Below are positions 6,418-10,730 of a stretch of 10,730 nucleotides of DNA, piece by piece. The stretch is from Planctomycetota bacterium (GTDB lineage Bacteria; Planctomycetota; Phycisphaerae; WQYP01). A program made the position numbers and the translations under genes. The stretch spans positions 1 to 10,730 of the forward strand of contig JAJZGH010000178.1 of the NCBI GenBank assembly GCA_021798635.1, written 5' to 3'. How positions within the stretch are numbered: position 1 is the first letter of the stretch; each line of letters begins with the position of its first letter. The notes under the pieces were generated by a model. That model did not search any database. It was given only the letters and a program-made list of their open reading frames with translations, and had not been told where the DNA came from.

Positions 6418-6701
6418 TCAGACGCGTTCCCATGGATTTGCAATCGCATCACCCATGACCGGAAGATGCCGAACGTTTCGCGTGACGAATGTCAATTTAT
6501 AAACCACGGCAGTTGCAGCCAGCAATGCGTCCTGTGTGTCCATCGGGCGTCCGTCGGTTCCGCATTGTGGAACGATAATTCCCCATTGCCGGGCAGCGGC
6601 GATACCCACGGGCAAATATCCCTAATAGTGCTGCTGACAACGGCCATTGCGTGCCGCCGATGCACCCGACGCACGCCCCCGATGACACCGCAGCAGGCAT
6701 T
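6418..6701 (-). pseudogene. VapC-like PIN-domain toxin remnant
   Basis: The last 65 codons (6615-6418) read QDALLAATAVVYKLTFVTRN (28-47) and end in NPWERV. This is the C-terminal signature of VapC/FitB PIN ribonucleases, with a catalytic aspartate in DALLAATA and the conserved TRN. Upstream, in another frame (about 6701-6612), GVIGGVRRVHRR and AVVSSTIRDI resemble the earlier PIN segment. The N-terminal LDTNVxSE strand with the first catalytic aspartate is absent, as is the middle of the domain. No antitoxin is adjacent. It is therefore a broken fragment of about 95 codons where an intact gene has about 140. It lies between merR and the mer promoter on the opposite strand, probably a relic of a former neighbour or a mobile segment. 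Confidence 0.72.
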
Positions 6702-6726
6702 CTTAGAAAAATAATTGCCTGTTTGC

Positions 6727-6732
6727 TTGACC
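6727..6732 (+). promoter_or_regulatory. Stranded -35 box of the original mer promoter
   Basis: TTGACC followed by TTA sits directly left of the MITE. Joined to the DNA right of the MITE, with one TTA removed, it gives a 20-bp spacer to TACAAT, typical of MerR-controlled promoters. In the present sequence it has no usable -10. Confidence 0.6.
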
Positions 6733-6735
6733 TTA

Positions 6736-6844
6736 GGGCTTGTGACAAAATAAATGTGATGATTCTCGCATGATCCGTCCGATAATATTCGGAAAAGCCG
6801 ACGGAAAAGATGCTTAAATGTAATATTTATTTTGTCACAAGACC
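6736..6844. mobile_element. 109-bp MITE with 20-bp terminal inverted repeats and TTA target duplication
   Basis: The left end (6736-6755) and right end (6825-6844) are inverted repeats identical at 19 of 20 positions; the inner 17 bp, CTTGTGACAAAATAAAT, are perfect. The element is flanked by TTA on both sides (6733-6735, 6845-6847). The interior is non-coding and also palindromic: GCAT/ATGC (6768-6771, 6810-6813), TCCGTC/GACGGA (6774-6779, 6800-6805) and CCGA/TCGG (6779-6792). A 3-bp TNA target duplication with G-rich ends suits some IS5-family groups, but that assignment is inference; no transposase is in the window. It lies inside the mer promoter. Confidence 0.88.
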
Positions 6845-6870
6845 TTACACCTAAGTGCAAGGCGTACAAT
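6839..6870 (+). promoter_or_regulatory. Present-day mer operator/promoter, partly built from the MITE end
   Basis: CCTTACAC (6843-6850), a 4-bp gap and GTGCAAGG (6855-6862) form an 8-4-8 dyad with one mismatched pair, typical of a MerR-family site. TACAAT (6865-6870) is the -10. The position 20 bp upstream now reads AAGACC (6839-6844), supplied by the MITE's last bases, in place of TTGACC. The dyad, spacing and -10 are intact; the -35 is weakened to 4/6 of the original. Transcription would start near 6877, giving merA a leader of about 80 nt. Confidence 0.65.
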
Positions 6871-6959
6871 TATCTAGTGATCGAAATTTCGGAGCCTCCC
6901 GGCTTATCCGGAATGGCGATGTTATTGGGTCTAGGCCGGCGTTATTAAGGCAGTGTTTT

Positions 6960-8402
6960 ATGGGTGCTTGTTATGGTGACGATACATGCCAACGCGATGC
7001 CGCCGGCACATTGCTTATCATGGGCGGCGGGTCGGCGGCTTTTTCTGCCGCGATACGAGCGGTGGAACTTGGGACTGAAAAAGTCACCATCGTCAATGAC
7101 GGCCTGCCGACTGGTGGTACGTGTGTGAATGTCGGCTGCGTTCCCTCCAAAACCCTGATCCGTGCTGCTGAATCACTGCATCGCGCCACACACAACCCGT
7201 TCGTCGGTATCCAAACAGGTGGTCGAATCACGGATTTCGCCACGGTAATAGAGCAGAAACGTCAACTGGTTGCTGAACTGCGACAAGCCAAATATGTGGA
7301 TGTGATCCGTGATTTGCCGCAGGTGCAGTTGGTCAAAGGGCACGCCAAACTGCTTGACGCGCATAGCGCGCAGATGGGTGACATGCGGCTGTCAGCCGAC
7401 CATGTTCTTATAGCGACCGGCGCTACCGCCGCGATACCGGATATTCCCGGGCTTTCCGAAGCGGGCTATCTGACCAATGAATCGGCGTTTGAATTGGAAG
7501 CTCTGCCGGAGTCACTGATTGTGCTGGGCGGACGATATATCGCGCTGGAATGCGCGCAGATGTTCGCGCGATTGGGCAGTCACGTAAGGGTGCTGCAAAG
7601 ATCCGATCGTATTTTGCCTACGGAATCAGAGGACCTTACCGATGCCCTGACCGGTTATCTCACAACTGAGGGGCTGAAAATCCTTACGGGAGTTACCGTT
7701 GAGCGAGTCAGCCGCGAAAAGCAAGGCGTGCTCCTGACCGCCAGGATCAACGGCGAAAAGCGTGAATTTGCCGCTGCCCACATTCTTGTGGCCACGGGGC
7801 GTAAACCCAACACCCGGGGCCTGGGGCTGGAATTGGCTGGCGTATCACTTGACCACCGCGGCTGGGTGCAAGTCGATCCGACTCTGCGAACAACGCTGCC
7901 CGGCGTTTGGGCGGCGGGAGATGTGCTGGGGCAGAACATGTTTGTGTACGCGGCCGCGTATGAGGGTGCCTTGGCGGCGGAAAATGCCATGACCAAAGCG
8001 GATCGCGTGGCGGACTATACGGCGTTGCCGTGGGTAATATTTACCGATCCACAGGTCGCCGGTGTGGGCATGGATGAGCGGCAAGCTGTTGCGGCGGGCT
8101 ATGATGCCGAGGTCGCAACATTGCCTTTAAGCTATGTCCCACGCGCTATTGCCGCCCGTGACACACGCGGCCTGATCAAACTGATCCGTGACAAAAAAAC
8201 CGATTTGCTGCTCGGTGCCCGGATTCTCGCGCCGGAAGGTTCGGAATTGCTGATGGAACTGGCGTTGGCGATCAAATTCGGCATTACCCTCCGGCAGATT
8301 CGCGAAAGTTTCCATGCGTATCTGACGCTCGGTGAAGGCATCAAACTGGCGGCTATTACCTTCGGTAAAAATGTGGCGCAACTGAGTTGCTGCGCCACGT
8401 AA
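6960..8402 (+). CDS. merA: Mercuric reductase, core form without N-terminal HMA domain
   Basis: A cytosolic flavoprotein of 480 aa that reduces Hg(II) to Hg(0) with NADPH. ATG 6960 has AAGG 9 bp upstream; the frame is open back to 6855, but that part covers the promoter leader. Motifs: FAD-binding GGGSAAFSAAI (22-32), redox pair GGTCVNVGCVPSK (52-64; C55, C60), NADPH-site region VLGGRYIALECAQ (188-200), second FAD motif VWAAGDV (316-322), MerA-specific VPRAIAARDTRGLIKL (393-408), FHAYLTLGEGIKLAA (451-465), and the C-terminal vicinal pair in LSCCAT (C477, C478) that receives mercury in the partner subunit. The usual NmerA HMA domain is missing; only a 17-residue extension with C4 and C10 precedes the FAD motif. 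It is followed 30 bp later by the merTP fusion. Confidence 0.96.
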   Translation: MGACYGDDTCQRDAAGTLLIMGGGSAAFSAAIRAVELGTEKVTIVNDGLPTGGTCVNVGCVPSKTLIRAAESLHRATHNPFVGIQTGGRITDFATVIEQKRQLVAELRQAKYVDVIRDLPQVQLVKGHAKLLDAHSAQMGDMRLSADHVLIATGATAAIPDIPGLSEAGYLTNESAFELEALPESLIVLGGRYIALECAQMFARLGSHVRVLQRSDRILPTESEDLTDALTGYLTTEGLKILTGVTVERVSREKQGVLLTARINGEKREFAAAHILVATGRKPNTRGLGLELAGVSLDHRGWVQVDPTLRTTLPGVWAAGDVLGQNMFVYAAAYEGALAAENAMTKADRVADYTALPWVIFTDPQVAGVGMDERQAVAAGYDAEVATLPLSYVPRAIAARDTRGLIKLIRDKKTDLLLGARILAPEGSELLMELALAIKFGITLRQIRESFHAYLTLGEGIKLAAITFGKNVAQLSCCAT

Positions 8403-8432
8403 ACGGTAATCTTACAAAAAAAGAGTTGCATT

Positions 8433-9218
8433 ATGAATACACAAAATCAATCTCAACATGGCGGCGAAAATTGCGGCACGCCGAAGACTGGACTGCCGGG
8501 CACAAATCAGGGCCAGAACGCTCCCAAAACCTGGTCTGCGGGGGCGGTGGCTATTGGTGCGGCCATCCTTTCATCGGCCTGCTGCTGGTTGCCGTTAGCA
8601 CTACTGGGGCTTGGCGTATCGGCTGCGGGGCTGTCTAAGTTTATTGTCGGCGCACGGTGGATATTTGTTGCGGTCGCGGTTGCGGCACTGGGTCTTGGCT
8701 TTTACATGAGCTACCGTCGCAAGGCCGCATGCTCCCCGGGTGAAGCGTGTGCGCCAAGCGGCTTGGCAAGATTTAATCGCGTGATGCTCTGGGTGTCCGC
8801 CGTGCTGGTGCTGGCCTTTGCAACATTTCCGTACTACAGCGAGCCGTTGCTGCGAGCCGTGGGCGCGGGTGGTAAAAATGCCTCAGTGAATTCCAGTTCA
8901 CCGGTAAAGACCGTGGCAAAGGTGTCATCCGCGACGACGATGGCCGCCAATACTACCGGAGCCGCCATGACCCAATTTCGGCTTTATGCCTATCAGATAA
9001 ATGGTATGGATTGTCAGGAATGTGCCGACGGCTTGCAGGCCGCGATTGCCAAAATTCCCGGCGTAAAAAAAGCCACCGTCTCATATCAGCATGGCACCGC
9101 TCAAGTGCGGGCCGCCGCCGGCTTTGACCCACAAAGCGTCGCCAAACGTATCAGCGGTATCGGCTATAAAACAACCTTGATCCCACCGGCGAAAAATGCC
9201 CCGATACGTAGCCCATAA
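8433..9218 (+). CDS. merTP: MerT-MerP fusion: mercuric ion transporter with C-terminal HMA domain
   Basis: A 261-aa inner-membrane protein. The MerT part has three hydrophobic segments (about 36-66, 70-92, 115-136). The first carries the mercury-binding pair in SACCWLP (C50, C51), and the loop after the second carries CSPGEAC (C100, C106), as in classical MerT. After the third segment (LAFATFPYYSEPLL) comes a Ser/Thr/Ala-rich linker (about 142-180) and an HMA domain starting FRLYAYQINGMDCQECADGL (182-201), with the metal pair C194/C197 and then IPGVKKATVSYQHGTAQV. By MerT topology the C-terminus is periplasmic, where MerP normally works, so capture and transport are on one chain. AAGAG lies 7 bp upstream of the ATG. 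It is the second gene of the mer operon. Confidence 0.93.
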   Translation: MNTQNQSQHGGENCGTPKTGLPGTNQGQNAPKTWSAGAVAIGAAILSSACCWLPLALLGLGVSAAGLSKFIVGARWIFVAVAVAALGLGFYMSYRRKAACSPGEACAPSGLARFNRVMLWVSAVLVLAFATFPYYSEPLLRAVGAGGKNASVNSSSPVKTVAKVSSATTMAANTTGAAMTQFRLYAYQINGMDCQECADGLQAAIAKIPGVKKATVSYQHGTAQVRAAAGFDPQSVAKRISGIGYKTTLIPPAKNAPIRSP

Positions 9219-9225
9219 TTTCCAC

Positions 9226-9255
9226 TTGGTGACGTATGCAGCCTTGGCCTATAAT
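9226..9255 (+). promoter_or_regulatory. Candidate promoter upstream of the SAM methyltransferase
   Basis: A perfect TATAAT (9250-9255) is preceded 18 bp upstream by TTGGTG (9226-9231, 3/6). It would give the methyltransferase its own transcript with a leader of about 110 nt. It overlaps a short open frame at 9236, so the two readings compete. Confidence 0.33.
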
Positions 9256-9337
9256 AGATTTTGCTACGGCGCTGGCCGATGGGGAAGTAAGGGCATTGTG
9301 GGAGCCACAGTACGTTGAGTTTGTTTTGCCCCAATAA
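9236..9337 (+). CDS. Possible 33-aa small protein, unrecognised
   Basis: The frame starts with MQPWPIIDFATALADGEV and ends at TAA 9337. Its composition looks protein-like (hydrophobic and acidic residues alternate, two early prolines, three tryptophan/tyrosine residues later). It sits 17 bp after merTP and 33 bp before the methyltransferase, in the same direction. There is only a weak GGTGA upstream, and it overlaps a possible promoter. It may be a real small gene, a remnant of a longer one, or chance. Confidence 0.28.
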   Translation: MQPWPIIDFATALADGEVRALWEPQYVEFVLPQ

Positions 9338-9370
9338 TGGTGTTTTCAAGACATTACCGGAGAAATTGGA

Positions 9371-9979
9371 ATGACCCGCAAAGAACATTGGGAAACCGTT
9401 TATACTAAAAATAAAGATACTGAGGTCGGTTGGTATCAGGCGGATCCGGAAATTTCGTTCAACCTGATTGCAAAAGCCGCGCCGAGTCACCGGAGCGTTA
9501 TCGACATCGGCGGCGGAACTTCCCGGCTTCCGGAAAAACTATTGGACCACGGTTACCGGAAAATCACCGTGTTGGATATTTCATCCGCGGCCCTGGCCAG
9601 CGCCAAAGCCCGACTGGCGGACCGTGCGCGGTTAATTCAGTGGCGGGTGGCGGATATCACGGAAGTTGAAGATCTGGGGTCCTTTGATATTTGGCATGAC
9701 CGTGCCGTATTCCATTTTCTGACGGACCCGCTGGATCGTAAGCATTACGCGGAACTGGCGGCCCGCACGGTGCCTTTGGGCGGCCATCTGATTATCGGTG
9801 TTTTTACGCTCGATGCCCCGCCGCGTTGCAGCGGTCTGGATGTATGCCGCTATGATGCGTCCATGCTGGCTGCCGAATTCAGCCCGGCATTCCGCAGCGT
9901 GGAAGAAACGTCCCACCTGCACATCACACCGGGGGGTAAGCCTCAGCATTACATCTATCTGACGTTGGAACGGCTGTGA
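9371..9979 (+). CDS. Class I SAM-dependent methyltransferase
   Basis: A soluble 202-aa methyltransferase. It starts HWETVYTKNKDTEVGWYQAD (6-25), a segment common to a bacterial family of small methyltransferases. The SAM motif VIDIGGGTSRLPEKLL (43-58) follows, then VLDISSAALASAK (67-79) with the ribose-binding aspartate, VADITE (93-98), WHDRAVFHFL (108-117), GGHLIIGVF (137-145) and a C-terminal part with CSGLDVCRYDA (153-163). GGAG lies 8 bp before the ATG. The substrate is unknown. It resembles the TehB/thiopurine-type neighbourhood of the fold, but no substrate-specific motif is visible. The position after merTP with a 152-bp gap could be chance or a link to metal or metalloid stress. Confidence 0.85.
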   Translation: MTRKEHWETVYTKNKDTEVGWYQADPEISFNLIAKAAPSHRSVIDIGGGTSRLPEKLLDHGYRKITVLDISSAALASAKARLADRARLIQWRVADITEVEDLGSFDIWHDRAVFHFLTDPLDRKHYAELAARTVPLGGHLIIGVFTLDAPPRCSGLDVCRYDASMLAAEFSPAFRSVEETSHLHITPGGKPQHYIYLTLERL

Positions 9980-10002
9980 CGTGAATGTCCCGGTTAAACT
10001 GA

Positions 10003-10443
10003 AAATCGTTCCTGACTATCGTCGCCGGGTCGCCGTGGCACGAATTATGGCAAGCATTTCCCGTCCAAGGCGATGCCCATCTACTGAAATTGTTTCGCTA
10101 CATTGAACAGAACCCGTTGCGGGCAAAACTCGTGGAGCGTTCGCAGGAATGGCCTTACGGTAGCCTCTGGCAACGCGCCCACATGTCCACGCCGGCTTCA
10201 TTCTGGTTGGCGGACTGGCCGTTGCGGATCCCGCGCGATTGGGATGAGTCGGTTAATTACATTCCCGATGCCGCGGAATTGGAAGAGTTGCGGCTGGCGG
10301 TGAATCGGGGGCGGCCGTTGGGGTCGAAAGCTTGGGTTCAAAGCACGGCCACCCGTATGGGGCTGGAATCGACGCTCCGCCGCCGAGGCCGACCATCCAA
10401 AGCAAAGAGAGAGAAAAAAGAGCATACCTTGGGTAAGAAATAG
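10003..10443 (+). pseudogene. RAYT (REP-associated tyrosine transposase), 5'-truncated
   Basis: From the TGA at 10000-10002 the frame is open to TAG at 10443. It reads FPVQGDAHLLKLFRYIEQNP, LRAKLVERSQEWPYGSLW, then WPLRIPRDWDESVNYI, RGRPLGS, MGLESTLRRRGRPSKAKREK. These match in order the C-terminal half of the RAYT/Y1 transposase family, including the basic GRPxK tail. The N-terminal half with the HUH motif (typically MPNHxH) is absent; upstream sequence back to the methyltransferase is only about 20 bp. The first residues GSPWHELW are already divergent. No start codon with a ribosome site serves the frame; the earliest internal candidate is TTG 10090. A dead remnant, followed by REP-like hairpins. 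Confidence 0.85.
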
Positions 10444-10463
10444 AAAGCAGCCTCCCGAAACGC

Positions 10464-10592
10464 GTAACCGCTTACCCGGCACCAAGATCCCAAAAAAGCA
10501 GGCCCAAGCGGCCTTCGTAAAATGGCGACATGTTAATCTATCCCGGTAAAAAGTTACCCCGGCCTGCCCAATTAAAGGTACCTGACACCTTT
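10464..10592. repeat. REP-like hairpin cluster beside the RAYT remnant
   Basis: Four short inverted repeats follow the RAYT pseudogene: GTAA/TTAC (10464-10475), AGGCC/GGCCT (10500-10514), GGTAA/TTACC near 10545-10558, and AAAGGT/ACCTTT (10574-10592) enclosing ACCTGAC. RAYTs act on hairpin REP sequences in their own genome, so these may be the substrates or their decayed copies. The motif GGTACCTGACACC has a near match at about 3529-3541. Confidence 0.45.
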
Positions 10593-10730
10593 TTTCCAAA
10601 TTGAAAGGCCATGGATTATGGCAAGCAGCAGTGGCGTATACGGCTACCGCGCGGGGCGGCGGAAAGAATCTGTGCCGGTGAATCCGGAAATTATTCCTGG
10701 CAGCTAACCTGCAAGTATTAACCTCTTCCC
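10593..10730. other. Window end: non-coding or short open frame, unrecognised
   Basis: Two overlapping short frames start here: ATG 10611 (36 aa) and ATG 10618 (29 aa, MASSSGVYGYRAGRRKESVP then VNPEIIPGS, ending 10707). The second looks more protein-like, but it is very short and has no convincing ribosome site. I recognise no family. No other feature is visible. Confidence 0.3.

Noticed and set aside
6361..6714. Plus-strand frame overlapping the end of merR
   Set aside because: Antisense to the PIN remnant; no recognisable family and no ribosome site.
6736..6844. The inverted repeat as a rho-independent terminator of merR
   Set aside because: Arms are 20 bp with a 69-bp interior, flanked by a TTA duplication and splitting a promoter; this is a MITE, not a terminator.
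6855..6959. N-terminal extension of MerA from GTG 6855 as a possible NmerA domain
   Set aside because: The 35 residues have no GMTCxxC motif, no ribosome site precedes the GTG, and the stretch covers the promoter dyad and -10. ATG 6960 has AAGG at 9 bp.

Overview
The window is 10.7 kb of bacterial chromosome. GC looks to be in the mid to upper fifties by eye. Genes are short, densely packed and have recognisable Shine-Dalgarno sites. A RAYT-type REP transposase remnant with a GRPSK tail, a planctomycete-style rhodanese C-terminus and a fused mercury transporter suggest the Planctomycetota or a PVC relative, but this is inference only; no rRNA or taxonomic marker is present.

Layout. (1) 1-962, minus strand: the first 76 codons of a PolX-type DNA polymerase preceded by ispD, with a 4-bp ATGA overlap. 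(2) 963-1343: a non-coding gap, then a family-3 SAM O-methyltransferase (1344-2009, plus) that converges on an IscS/NifS-type cysteine desulfurase (2019-3197, minus). The desulfurase has a good sigma70-like promoter at 3311-3339. (3) 3340-3619: intergenic DNA with a 16-bp tandem duplication, small hairpins and a REP-like motif. (4) 3620-4287: a secreted TlpA-like thioredoxin whose frame is broken by a perfect 14-bp tandem duplication. (5) 4418-5844, minus: a membrane fatty-acid hydroxylase/sterol desaturase and a membrane-anchored rhodanese, coupled through a GTGA overlap; the rhodanese has lost its catalytic cysteine. (6) 5976-9218, plus: a mercury-resistance locus of merR, a dead VapC-like PIN fragment on the other strand, a 109-bp MITE, merA and a merT-merP fusion. 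(7) 9371-9979: a class I SAM methyltransferase. (8) 10003-10730: a 5'-truncated RAYT pseudogene followed by REP-like hairpins.

How the genes work together. MerR would sense Hg(II). The MerT-MerP fusion would capture Hg(II) with its periplasmic HMA domain and pass it inward to MerA, which reduces it to Hg(0). MerA lacks the usual N-terminal HMA domain, so the only HMA domain in the locus is on the transporter. No merB is present.

The most striking structure is the MITE (6736-6844, 20-bp terminal inverted repeats, TTA target duplication). It lies between the -35 and the operator dyad of what reads as a MerR-type promoter. Removing it and one TTA rebuilds TTGACC, 20 bp, TACAAT around an 8-4-8 dyad. 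Because the MITE ends in ACC, the dyad survives and the -35 becomes AAGACC. The window therefore records several recent small lesions: a MITE insertion, two short tandem duplications, a PIN remnant, a RAYT remnant and a lost catalytic loop.
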